From Hypsibius dujardini (Eukaryota > Tardigrada > Eutardigrada > Parachela > Hypsibiidae), in assembly GCA_001579985.1 (NCBI GenBank), contig LRSR01004092.1:1-38467 (forward strand): a stretch of DNA of 38,467 nucleotides. Reading direction: 5' to 3'. The translations under genes were made by a program, and so were the position numbers. Positions within the stretch are counted from its first letter, which is position 1. Each line of letters starts with the position of its first letter. The notes beneath the pieces are model-generated. The model did no database searches. It was not told the DNA's origin and saw nothing but the letters and a program-made list of their open reading frames with translations. This document shows positions 1 through 11,465 of this stretch, in pieces.

Positions 1-100
1 CAGACAGACAGACAGACAGACAGACAGACGGACAGATAGACATGCGGACGTAAAGACAAACAGACAGACATGCGAACGTAAAGACAGACAGACAGATAGA
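1..100. repeat. (CAGA)n microsatellite
   Basis: The first 30 bases are pure CAGA units, followed to about base 100 by units decayed with ATAGA and TGCGGACGTAAAGA interruptions. The array reaches the window edge, so its full length is unknown. The CTGT/CAGA motif recurs inside three introns of this window. Confidence 0.95.
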
Positions 101-269
101 GGAACGCGCTCCTAACCGGAGAGGCATGTTCAGGGAGACATGGACAAACAGTGGCACATAAACAGACACCAAAAACAGGCACAAACTGAAAAAGCTGAGC
201 TGAGTGGCTGAGTCAACAAGGCTTGAAACAAAAGTTCTAGAGAGGTACTAACTACTAACCAGGATTCAC

Positions 270-2863
270 CGATGCAACAGCCAGTAATAGGAAAAGCTCA
301 AGGTTGGACAAACGCAGGCCCCGGATTTCAGCCGTAATCTCCTGCGTTTTCTCGCAATAGTCCACGGCGAATAACTGCTTCGCCCAGTACTTTGAAAAAT
401 GTATGCCTTCATCCTCTGGACCAAGAGTAAAGTATGACTCACTGGGGGTGATATAGGGGGAATGAACGATCTGCGAACATATGAGCGTGAAGCACTGTCC
501 CGGGGAATAATGAATACTTTAACCGCGGCTTCAGTTGCTTGTTACAGGCCAGATGTTCATTTCACTTACAAACCACATTTCCAAATACTTTTCGCTAACA
601 ATTGTTCGCTGATCCGATGCGTCGAGCTCAGAAAAACCAGGCAAGGAAAAGAGAAACCGGCACTGCCGCTTCATGCTGTCCTCCATATCATCCCGTACTA
701 CAAGCATAGAGACGTTTGATCGTCAAATGGTACAGAGAAGACGCAATCTCAGGAAGAAATGCTAAACCATATGGACAAATATCAAATAGGTAAATGCAAA
801 ATGGGATTCCAATATGTAATCGCTACACATTGTCCTACTTACTGGCCTGCAGCATCTTTAGTATTGTCACTTGTGGTTGATAAGGGATGCTGTTATTTAC
901 AATAGCGTCGCACATGAAATGGTCCCACGATCGAAATCGATCTCCAAACACTTGATGAACAGTCTCGTGAACGGTTCGCATGGTGCTGCAAGTGAAATTA
1001 TTCTGTATCCTTGTATAAAAATACGACATGTGGAGCCATACTGTAACAGAGGAAGACCAACCTCTCCACACAAAGCTTCTTATCGCGGATGACTCGCCAA
1101 TACTGCGCGAGAAACGATGGCAAACTGCGGAGCGTGTTCTCACTCAAGTCCTCCGTCAAGCCGGACAGCAACTCGGACGAACTACATGAAGCGTCGATAC
1201 CGCCGAGGGAGCTCGAATCGATGTAGAAGCCTCTGATGTTCCACAGAGTGTCGGGGGAAAAGCGGGCGATGCCTGTGGGCTCACGTGGAAACAGTCCGCT
1301 GCTGGCGCTGCTGCTCGGCGTGGAAGTGCTACTGCTGACGGGAGAGGTCAGTTGATGGGGACGTTTCGATGGCGCGGCTTCCAACTCCGACTGCATCCCG
1401 TGGGACGAAAAAGGGGTGGAGGAGGGTAAGCGGATGTCTGGTCTTGTGTCCAGTTGTGAAGGGTGATGATGTTGAGAATTTTGAGGATATGGATGGGGTC
1501 TTGACGGCTGTGCTTGGAGTGGTGATGTCCATTCCGGATCTAAAACAAAGAGAAGTATTAGTAAATCAGGTAGATATCGTGGAGCGACAGCAATCAACCG
1601 CAAAATAGATAAGTAAAAAAGCTTGAACTAAAGGAAAGCAAACTCACAATTCTTCTCTCGGGATATCGCGAAAACCCCATTCATCGAGTGGACCACGGAG
1701 GCAGGGGCAATCCGACGCACACCGGACGGGTCCTGGAATGTGGCGGCAGATACGCCTGGGCGGCTATCGAAAATGGATTTTGACCGAACCGGTTTCCGTT
1801 TCGGAGTCCTGCCCATTTTCGTCGCTAAAAACCGAAGAGAAAGCATAGATTGTTCCGAAGGCAGCAATACACCGTGGGGGTGCTCCGTCAGAAAATAAAC
1901 TCATCTCGCAAAGAAAATTTCGTAGATCTGTCCCGTTGATTAGGCGAAAAATGCAACTAATCAATCGCTTCACTTGAGCTTATGCAATCAATCAATCAAG
2001 CGAACATTCGCTTGACTGGAGTTTTTGTAAGCAATCAATCAAGCGATCAATCGCTTCACTTGAGCTTATGCAATCAATCAATCAAGCTATCGATCGCTTC
2101 ACTGGAGTTTTTGTAAGCAATCAATGCAAACTGGCAAGAGTAAAACAACCGATCGACCTTACCCTGTAGATTCATCCCGGCCTGGACGCATTTGTTGAAG
2201 CGACAGCTTTTGCATCGCCCCCCTGTGGTAGGACCGACAACGCAAGTTCCACCGAAATAGCATTTGTATTCCGCTTGTTTCAATAATCCGCGCTTGTAAA
2301 ATGCCTGAATTAAAACTCCCTCGTCAGTGTCGTTCAAAGGTTTTTTCATATAAAAAAATGAGATCCAACACACCTTGCATCCCTCGCAAGCTATTACCCC
2401 GTAATGTACGCCTGCAAAAAGTCAGACAATTATTTGAATAAGTAGAAGATTTCCAAGTTTTGCACGCTGATCAGTCGGCTCTGAAATTGCAGTTTAATTA
2501 ATCATACGAGTCGGCCCTTGATTGCTTGATTGTTTGATTGCGGACAACGCCTGAACCAACCAGTCAAGGCCTTGTTTTACCAGGCCCACCTGATTAAAGT
2601 TAATAGCGCTCTAAATCTCGTATTAATAACCAAATGATTGATGATGACGTCTAAATCAAATCAAGACCCAAAGAAGTTTTTACATCTTTTCAATGATTGT
2701 ACTGATCAGAGATTCAGCCAATCAATGAATCGGCCAGACGAGCTCACTAACCTGTAGATCTGCAACCGCAAACTCGGCATTTTGCTGGATTTAAAGCAGC
2801 GCCTGCTGCTGATTGTGAACTGCTGCTCGCCTCTTGCTGGCCGAATCCCACCGAGCTTAGCAT
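270..2863 (-). CDS. Nuclear hormone receptor, 3' end outside the window
   Basis: This is a ligand-regulated transcription factor with eight visible exons: 2863-2752, 2411-2374, 2304-2163, 1824-1648, 1539-1104, 985-843, 697-570 and 494-270. All junction phases agree (1401 bases, 467 codons). The DNA-binding domain starts near residue 29 with CRVCGCRSTG, continues as HYGVIACEGCKAFYKR, and has a second finger ending CKSCRFNKCVQAGM. A basic hinge, KMGRTPKRKP, follows. A Ser/Pro/His-rich linker of about 140 residues leads to a ligand-binding domain containing FLFSLPGFSELDASDQ and LRLSNLELFLLLAVAS. The start ATG at 2863 is the first in frame after an upstream stop. The P-box, EGCKA followed by FYKR, departs from the usual EGCKGFFRR and is closer to DAF-12/HR96 ESCKAFFRR. 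The subfamily is not settled. The last helices of the ligand-binding domain lie beyond the left edge. The 1104 donor (CA/GTATTG) is the least certain boundary. Confidence 0.85.
1951..2126. repeat. Tandem repeat of about 86 bases, AATC-rich, in a receptor intron
   Basis: The block beginning TCAATCGCTTCACTTGAGCT occurs at 1961 and again at 2047, each followed by runs of AATC and the phrase GGAGTTTTTGTAAGCAATC. This gives two full units and part of a third. It lies in the intron between the second-finger exon and the hinge exon of the nuclear receptor. AATC/GATT runs recur across the window. Confidence 0.75.
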
Positions 2864-3690
2864 GACGACCTCGGCCGTGGTCAGGCGAAATAGCCCATTA
2901 TTAACCTCGGAAATACTGCAAATAAATTCCGAGTTTCATCCATCAAAAGAAAAATTCTTAAGATCAAATAAAATTCTGGGAAAAACATCACACGTGTTAT
3001 GTAAGGACAGCTCAGCCACGCCTACCGCAGCTGAGCGCTACAAACCCAGACAGAATGCGTGGCTAGTCGAGTCAAGTCATTTAACACGTGTACGGCATCA
3101 TTCGGTGAATGAGCCGAGTGAAGTGGCCTGGCCCGGTTATCCACACATTTCAGTCAATTGTGTACTCTCTGATTGGCTGGGATGTAGAGTAGGAGTGACG
3201 TCACGTGAATGCATTTCTGCACCGACAGCTCACCATAAATTCAGATTAGTCATGGTGAGCCGCAAGACTCATTGCAATCTTGCTGGGTTTGTCTGTTTGG
3301 AGTGCGCGGCGGCTTATCTGCTGCGATTATCGATTTCCTCGGAAGAAAATCTGTTTAGCTTTTCGCAGCCTTCCTTACCACACTGCGCAATGCTTCCGGT
3401 TGATAATTCTGGGCGCTGTTGTCGCTGTAGTGCGTCCTGATCCTTAACTAGAGGCACATGGGCTGAAGGACTATTCGTTTCTTTCCCAGCAAAAAAGGGA
3501 GCAGCGTTTTGTTTCTATAAATTCTTTCATCTTCCGTTCTGCCGTATTTATTGCACCTTCAGGCGCGGAGTGCTATCACTGGAAGCGGTGGAGAATTGAG
3601 TATTCTTCGGGGGGATGTATTAACTGGACGGCAGCTGATGTTGATTTTTTATTTCCAATGAACTGAAGCCGCGCGTCGTCAGTTGATGGA
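2864..3690. promoter_or_regulatory. Divergent promoter region with three CACGTG E-boxes and a CRE
   Basis: This interval separates the minus-strand nuclear receptor from the plus-strand CDC50 gene. CACGTG occurs at 2991-2996, 3085-3090 and 3202-3207. The last overlaps TGACGTCA at 3196-3203, giving the compound site TGACGTCACGTGA. E-boxes bind bHLH factors and TGACGTCA binds CREB/ATF proteins, so use of these sites is likely but inferred. A plus-strand open frame from 2862 to 3440 crosses the region but looks non-coding. Confidence 0.5.
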
Positions 3691-6478
3691 ATGGGGAGAT
3701 CCGATCGTAAGTTAACATGGAAAAGTTCCGGTTGATTGATTGAAGGGTTGGTTTGCGAAAGCGCCTTGGATTTTTTACTCATACCGTACGAGACACTCGT
3801 TGTCAAGAAGAGCGATTTCGCTGTGGGTGAAGGATAAAATACCATTTTCAATCTCCAGTTTATTATTGAGTACCCGTTGGAATGTTATTGCTGCTAACTG
3901 TTGTCTTGAGACTTTAATTGCTAACCCCGTCTTCCAAGGGTTAAAGTAAGACAGGGCTTCGTTTGAATGCTTGCTTACTAAAGTTTGGTTGATTCGTTGA
4001 TTGAGAATACTCACTTTCTTCATTGTAGTTGTACACTGTATCCCTCCCTACATTATACATGGAAAATGTACATGGAACCTTCTGTATAGATGATTGGGCA
4101 ACTGTTTCTTCAGGTGTGGCGATAGAGTCCTGTCTTAGATGACCCCAATTTTTGTTCAAGAGATGACCTGATGAAACAAATAGTTGTTATTGTTTGCCGC
4201 TGGACTAGTGCCATAGAATGACGAAATACGTTACATGGACTTCCTGAATTATTTGTTGACTTCGGCGAGTTGTGTGCTATAATATATATGTTTTGTCTTC
4301 TTCAGATTATACGGATTTTAATCAGCAAAGAAAGGCTGCATGGAAGCCGGATCTCGAGCCCAAGACTGTCCTGTTCAGTTTCTTGGGCATCGGACTGTGC
4401 TTCATTCCGATCGGTCTAGGCCTCTTGATGGCGTCAGACAGTGTAAGCGACTCGGCGCGGCCTTGGCCGTGAACCTGGGGGCTCTGGTTGCGGGGTGTTG
4501 CGCTGCATCGGCGTTGTGTTGGTCTTGGTCATTCGGTTTGTTTACACTGGTGTGCGTGCTGCGTAGGTGCAAGAGAAAGTGCTGGACTACACCTACTGTT
4601 TGAGAGTTCCCCAACTAGATGATCTCACTCTGGCAGGCCCGGCCTCGAGTTACCTCACATGTGCCGGTTATAGTGCGTACGGCAGATGTGTCTGTGAGGT
4701 GTCGCTGCCTCTTCCTGAAGGTCTCCAGGTATGAAGTTTCCGTTTTTCTCTCCTTACATGTACATGAGTACAGCCCGTGCATCCATCGTTTATTCTGACA
4801 GGGCAATGTCGTGATCTTTTACGCATTAAGCCGGTTCTACCAAAACCACCGGCACTTCCTCAAATCCAAAGATGAGTTGCAGTTGCTTGGGCAAGTAGGG
4901 CCGGTTAGCTCCAACTGCTATCCTTTTGATGTGAGTATTCACGCTGGCCTGATTGTGGCATTGTGAATTGAATCATGAAAAATGCATCATGCTGAAATCA
5001 AATGCATCATGAAATATGCTGTGAAAGTGATAACGAGACTCATTACTCATGCTTGCCCTGTTGCAGTACCGTAATGGCTCAACGATTGTTCCTTGCGGAT
5101 CGTTTGCCAATGCACTTTTTAACGGTGTGTGTGGACTCTGCACTGGGCGGATATCTTTCTCACTGCAGAGATTTGAAAATGTGCTGAAGAGGGATCTCGT
5201 TTGTTTCCAGATTCCATTCAGCTGCTGTCGAATAATCAGCCGATTCCCTTGGCCAAAACCGGTCTAGCGTGGTCCGGAGAAAAAGCTCTGTTTAAGAATC
5301 CCCAAGGTTGTTTACAATGATGCCAGCTTTTTCATACGGTATTTGATATGATTTTTGTTTACTTTTTAGGCCATGCTTTAAATGAAAGTAAGTTTGAGAG
5401 GTTCTCGTCGGCTTGTTGTCAATTCTTCACTGTGTGGAATGGGATTAAGTTTCTCACAGAGTGTCTCTAGCTAGTGGACATGTGTCTGTTTGCATTCTTT
5501 GTCTATTCATCACCCTGTTTGCGTGTCTGACTCATTCTCGTCGTCTTCGGCATAGAGTCTTACGATTTTGTAGGCTATGCAAACTATGTGGCACCTCCGG
5601 CGTGGACGAAAAATATTTGGGATTTGGACCCGGAAACAGCTTTCAACAACGGTCTCGAAAATGAAGGTAGCTTAGCCTTACGGTTTTTTGCTTGTTAGAC
5701 TCGTGGTGATCTGAAGATCGCTCTTCATTTTCCTCCAGATTTTATCATTTGGATGCGACCGTCGGCTTTTCCAAATTTCCGGAAAATCTTCCGCCGCCTG
5801 GATCAATCCGTGGGACCGTATAGTGACGGTTTGCCGGCAGGCAATTACACTTTCCGAATTGAATACAGTATGTGCTTCACTTCTCAACTTTTATGCTCTT
5901 GTCTGCAACGGAGAAGGAGAGTTTGAGATGTTTTTGACAGACTATCCAGTGATCGGATACGGAGGTCGCAAGTTCCTTGGTAAGCCGCAGATTATTACTG
6001 TAGTATGCACTGCCTCGGGACGTTCCCGTTTGAAGTGATGTGAACAAGATATGAATTAAATCTGGTTTTAGTCGTGTCCAATGCCTCGGCGTTCGGTGGA
6101 AAGAACCCGTTTCTCGGCTATGCTTACATTGCTACAGGATCTTGCCTCGTGCTCCTTGCTCTGGTTTTATTTATCGTCCACGTGAAATGGGGAATCAGGT
6201 ACAATCAACTACAAGAGTACACTGGAGAGTCCGAGGTATGGGCAAAAGGGGCGGAGCAGGGGGTGGTCAGGTGGTTGATTGTTCGATTGTTTGAAAACCA
6301 CCCCCTGCCCCGCCCATTTTGCCCATTCCCCGGATCCTCCAGTGTACTCAATCTTGTCGTTGACTGTACGTAATGACGATCCACTGTACTCATTCTCCAC
6401 TGCTCTCCGTATACATCTTTTCTTTTCAGGGAAGACGAAGCCATTGACGTAAGGAAGACTGATCCATACTACTTCTGA
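3691..6478 (+). CDS. TMEM30: CDC50/TMEM30 family P4-ATPase flippase subunit
   Basis: CDC50 proteins are obligate partners of P4-ATPase lipid flippases and carry two membrane spans with a large glycosylated loop. The exons are 3691-3706, 4306-4442, 4567-4728, 4802-4930, 5067-5124, 5211-5306, 5370-5387, 5556-5666, 5739-5867, 5941-5979, 6072-6198 and 6430-6478. They sum to 1071 bases (356 aa), the normal length for the family. Family signatures are FNQQRKAAWKP, then the first span LFSFLGIGLCFIPIGLGLL, FYQNHRHFLKSKDELQL, VPCGSFANALFN, EDFIIWMRPSAFPNFRK, and FGGKNPFLGYAYIATG before the second span. The tail ends in DPYYF. The 16-base first exon was chosen because its GTAAGT donor and phase 1 fit exon 2 exactly. 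It is the weakest part of the model. Several loop cysteines are conserved. The last intron is largely a foldback element. Confidence 0.9.
6199..6368. mobile_element. 170-base foldback MITE forming most of the last CDC50 intron
   Basis: The left end GTACAATCAACTACAAGA and the complement of the right end GTACAGTCAACGACAAGA match with few changes. The arms continue inward through GTACACTGGAG and a G-rich stretch (GGGCGGAGCAGGGGGTGG against its complement), so almost the whole element can pair into one hairpin. Its first two bases are the GT of the splice donor that follows CDC50 exon 11. It fills 170 of the 231 intron bases. No transposase is present. The superfamily is unknown. Confidence 0.75.
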
Positions 6479-7504
6479 ATCTCGTTGTTAATAATGCTAA
6501 GTGTTCTAGTATTTTTAAGTTTTATCTTTTTCATACAAAAAATGTGATATATGCCCTGGCGTTTTCTTCCACACACTACTGTCGCTGTGAACGATTTTTA
6601 TTGTTTTAGAATTTATGTGCTACTTGGGATGTTTTTACCCCGTTTTTATCTCGACTGTAAAGTCTTTGATAGCAGAAGCTAACGGCCTTCGCAATTGGTT
6701 ACTTTTTGTATTCAGTATGAGGCGAAGTCTGTATTTCGGCTCACCCTCCACTTGGTCGATAAATCGGCTCACTCATGGGTTTCTCTTCGATAGCAGTCGC
6801 TTGATTGTTTGATGTTCTGTACTATATCCTAGTATACTATAGCACTTCTGGAAATCAAACAATCAAGCAGCTGCCATCAAAGAGAAACCCATGAGTGAGT
6901 CGATTTATCGACCAAGCGGAGGGTGAGCCGAAACACAGACTTCGCCTCATAGTCCATGTAGTACTCATTATAGTACTAAAGTTGCAGGCGTAACCAATAA
7001 CACGAATGAATGCAAAACCGGAAGGCGGCAGGCTTCGTCATCAGTCGAAAAACAAGCAGGAGATAAGAATCCAAGAATAGCCTTCTGGCGGGAAGACTCA
7101 AACGCCGCTCGAAGACACGTTCAGCCAACTTGACCCGAAAGGCGTTACAGTTTACGACTGGTCTTAAAGACACTTTATTCTCTCTCTCTCACTATCCGTG
7201 TTGACTGTAGACCCAAAACATGCATTATTTTGTATCTGCCTTGCTAGGCGGGTGGTGCGAGGAAGGCGCACCAGAGATAACCGATAATAAAGTACTCACT
7301 GACATCATATCTCTCCCTTCCCATCATCTTTAAAAAAAACTTCCCTACAGAACGCGTCGTCAGACTAAACTTGCTCGATTGCCTGCGTACTGTGTCACTC
7401 GATCTACTACTTTCTCCTCTCGGTCTATAGTCATAACCATATTTTAGAAAGCAGCTATTTTATTCTTCTTTTTTTCCGGAAGGTTTCTCAAATTTAACCG
7501 CACG
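6479..7504. other. Intergenic, CDC50 to GDAP1-like gene
   Basis: The main content is the 236-base foldback element at 6716-6951, described separately. The flanking 7150-7504 stretch contains a short CT run near 7180 and is otherwise unremarkable promoter-proximal sequence upstream of the ATG at 7505. No credible coding region was seen on either strand. Confidence 0.6.
6716..6951. mobile_element. 236-base palindromic (foldback) MITE, family A, full copy
   Basis: Two arms of about 98 bases, at 6716-6812 and 6853-6951, are near-perfect inverted copies around a loop of about 40 bases. The ends read TATGAGGCGAAGTCTG and its complement. The terminal TA pairs suggest a TA target-site duplication. 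Single arms of the same family lie at 25575-25675 and 37287-37385. No protein is encoded. A TA target would suit a Tc1/mariner-like source, but that is inference. Confidence 0.85.
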
Positions 7505-8786
7505 ATGGCTTCAGGAGACCAGGAAGTAACTTTATACACCTCTGTCGGCTCGTATTGGAGTCAGATGGTAAGTTCTGCCTACAGTATGAATCGACTAAGT
7601 GCATTTTAATACGTGGCTCTTACTCTATTATAGGTTCGCCTAGCCCTGGCTGAGAAAGATGTTGCACATAAAACGGTCGAGGTCGACATCATGAACTACA
7701 AGCACTACGACCCGGAATATGTGGCCATCAATCCGGCATGCGAAGTTCCCGCATTGTCTCACAAGGGCAAAAATATTTGCGGCTCGCAGGAAATCATCGA
7801 TTATGTCGATCAGCTGAAAGGTTAGCAGGGCTGTGCCGATACCGGTCCAGATACTCTTCCGGCTGGGAATTCTGTTGAAGATATCTTTTCCTTATCGTTA
7901 GGTCTGAAGAAGCACGATGAGGCTGAAAAGCTCAGGCAGAAACTCGTCAAGTTGCCCATACCGGAAATTACCATTGGAGTAGCTCGTCACGCTCGGTACG
8001 TCCTCATTACAGCTCCACGCCCCACAGATTGTAACATCCTTCAACTTCCTCAACAGCAATATTGAAGAGGTCCAGGGTGCTAAGGAAATTGAAAACATCC
8101 TCAGCGGTACGTGTTGAAAGTGTCCTCCTTGCAGCTTCCCATTCACTTCCCAGCACAACACGGAGCAGTCGTTTTTGAATGCTGTATGAATGATTTCGTT
8201 CTAGCTTTGTTCGAGCGACAGGCGACGTTGAAGGAGCGACTGGCCAAGTATCCGAAACTGTCATCCGCCTATCACGGGAAGCTCAAGCAAGTGATGGATT
8301 TTGAGGGCCGTGTGAAGACCGTGAAAGAAGTCCGGAAGTACCTCGGTGACATTTCGTCCTTTCTGGATAAGGTTATTGAGCCGATGCTGGCCAAAGGCAC
8401 CGGTAAGAATGATGTGTACTGTAGTCATGTATGATTTTGCTCCTGTATAAATAAATGATGTCTAGTCATGGATGATTTCCGATTATGGTGTACAACTTCT
8501 TTTTATGCTAGGTGGAGACTGGCTTTTCGGTTCGGACTTCACCAACGCCGACATTGTCTTAGCCGCGCTTCTGGCGAGGATTTCGTTCCTGGGTCTGGCA
8601 GAGTATTACTGGGGTGGTGAAACGGACAAGCGACCGAACGTGAAAGCCTACTTCAATCGTCTCTGCGATCGATCGTCATTTAAGCAGGTACTCCCGGAAT
8701 TACAGCAAAATATCAACGAACATCATATTCCCATGCCTGCGTTTGTTTCGTTACAGGAGTGCGTGATTACTGTTCCGAAACCCTGA
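7505..8786 (+). CDS. GDAP1: GDAP1-like glutathione S-transferase family protein
   Basis: Six exons (7505-7567, 7634-7820, 7902-7995, 8057-8106, 8205-8402, 8512-8786) sum to 867 bases (288 aa). The thioredoxin-like N-terminal domain reads VTLYTSVGSYWSQMVRLALA and later EVPALSHKGKNICGSQEIIDY, matching the GSH-site half of GST folds. The helical C-terminal domain has the long linker helix region typical of GDAP1 and then ADIVLAALLARISFLGLAEY and KRPNVKAYFNRL. GDAP1 proteins are linked to mitochondrial outer-membrane dynamics in other animals. The C-terminus ends at PKP without the membrane anchor of vertebrate GDAP1 (about 358 aa), so this product may be soluble. An alternative reading would use the GTACTC after FKQ as a donor, which also gives no anchor. 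Confidence 0.85.
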
Positions 8787-9922
8787 ATTGGAGGTCTTGG
8801 AGGTGTTGGAAGTCCGATTTTTTACTGCCGCAAGCTTGCTTAATATGTCTGTGTCAGAATGAATTTACTTTTCGTTGTGTTTATGATGAGTAACTGTGTC
8901 AGAGAGGTTATGTTTTTGTACGTGTACATGAATGATGACGGGTGGCGGACCTCCTGATTATCTCCCGTGGCTCGCATTTTTCATTAAAATGCTCATGAGG
9001 CTTGTGTTCGGGTTGGAGAATTGATGTACGTGAATTCGGGATGACAATTGTACCGGAATGAAGGGGGTGTAAAACGTATCAAGTTTTTACAATGTGTCAC
9101 ACATTAGGAATCAGAAAAAAAGTAAGATAAAAGCGTCATAAACGTTGACATTTTTAAAAAACTTGCGAGTGCCGGGAGTCGAACCCGGATCAAATGCTTG
9201 GGAAGCATCCATACTACCGCTGTACTACACACGCTACACTGCTTGAGACAAGCGAATTTTTAATCCTTCGCAAAGAAACTAAACGGTCTCATACGTATTA
9301 ACGGCTGATTCACATCAGTAATTAATACTTAGTACGCCGGACCGGTACGTAATTCTCTGCAAAGGAAATCATTCACATCTATCCGCGTCAGTCTGTCCTA
9401 TTAAAATGTGTCATGGGACAGCGCACTTCGAAAATTTAAAAAGACTAAATTTATTATCATAAGACGTCGAAAAATAAATATTGGCAAACTTGTGCAGGAT
9501 TGTGCGCACCGCTGATTGTAGTGTGACGGCTATCAATCAAGGGCATATGCACTCAAAACAGCACTGCCCGTGGAAGAGGTACCATTGATTGGTTACTTGA
9601 TTAGTCGGCAAAATACTATATGCTCCAATCAAACCGACTGTGTTCCCGGCCGTCTCAGTTTCGTGAAAAATGTATTCACTATTGCATTAAGACATCTGCA
9701 ATTCGTTTTTTCCGTATTAGATGTTCAAACCCCAAACATCTGGAATTGTTTTACATTCCAAAAGCAAAGCATTCAAGCTGATGATAACAGAAAATCAACT
9801 GTTCAAACGCGAGATGAGATCAACAAGTGGAATTTAGTCGTGCTGCCAGTAGTTTTTAACAACTGCGAAATACAACTGACTGGAAGTGGAAGCCATTTAT
9901 GAAAACGAGCAGGGTGACAAAT
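8787..9922. other. Intergenic, GDAP1-like gene to H4, holding one tRNA
   Basis: ATTAAA at about 8983 may serve as a polyadenylation signal for the GDAP1-like gene. A tRNA-Gly lies at 9165-9234 on the minus strand. An open frame of 110 codons at 9570-9902 resembles no family I know and has no supporting splice or codon signal. The rest is AT-rich. Confidence 0.5.
9165..9234 (-). tRNA. tRNA-Gly, anticodon CCC
   Basis: Read on the minus strand, the cloverleaf has acceptor strand GCGTGTG against CACTCGC and D-stem GTAC/GTAT. The anticodon stem is GATGC/GCATT around loop TTCCCAA (anticodon CCC). The T arm is CCGGG TTCGACT CCCGG, which includes the internal B-box GGTTCGACTCC. The length is 70 nt, with no intron and no encoded CCA. 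One acceptor pair is a U-U mismatch, so slight decay or tolerated mispairing is possible. Confidence 0.9.

Positions 9923-11465
<1,543 letters not shown>

Noticed and set aside
462-719. Plus-strand open frame of 85 codons
   Set aside because: It lies opposite two well-supported nuclear-receptor ligand-domain exons (697-570 and 494-270).
2862-3440. Plus-strand open frame of 192 codons
   Set aside because: It overlaps the first exon and promoter of the minus-strand nuclear receptor, has no recognisable domain and no splice logic. The overlap with real coding sequence explains part of its openness.
9570-9902. Plus-strand open frame of 110 codons
   Set aside because: No known family, no signal peptide, no conserved motif; likely chance in AT-rich sequence downstream of H4.
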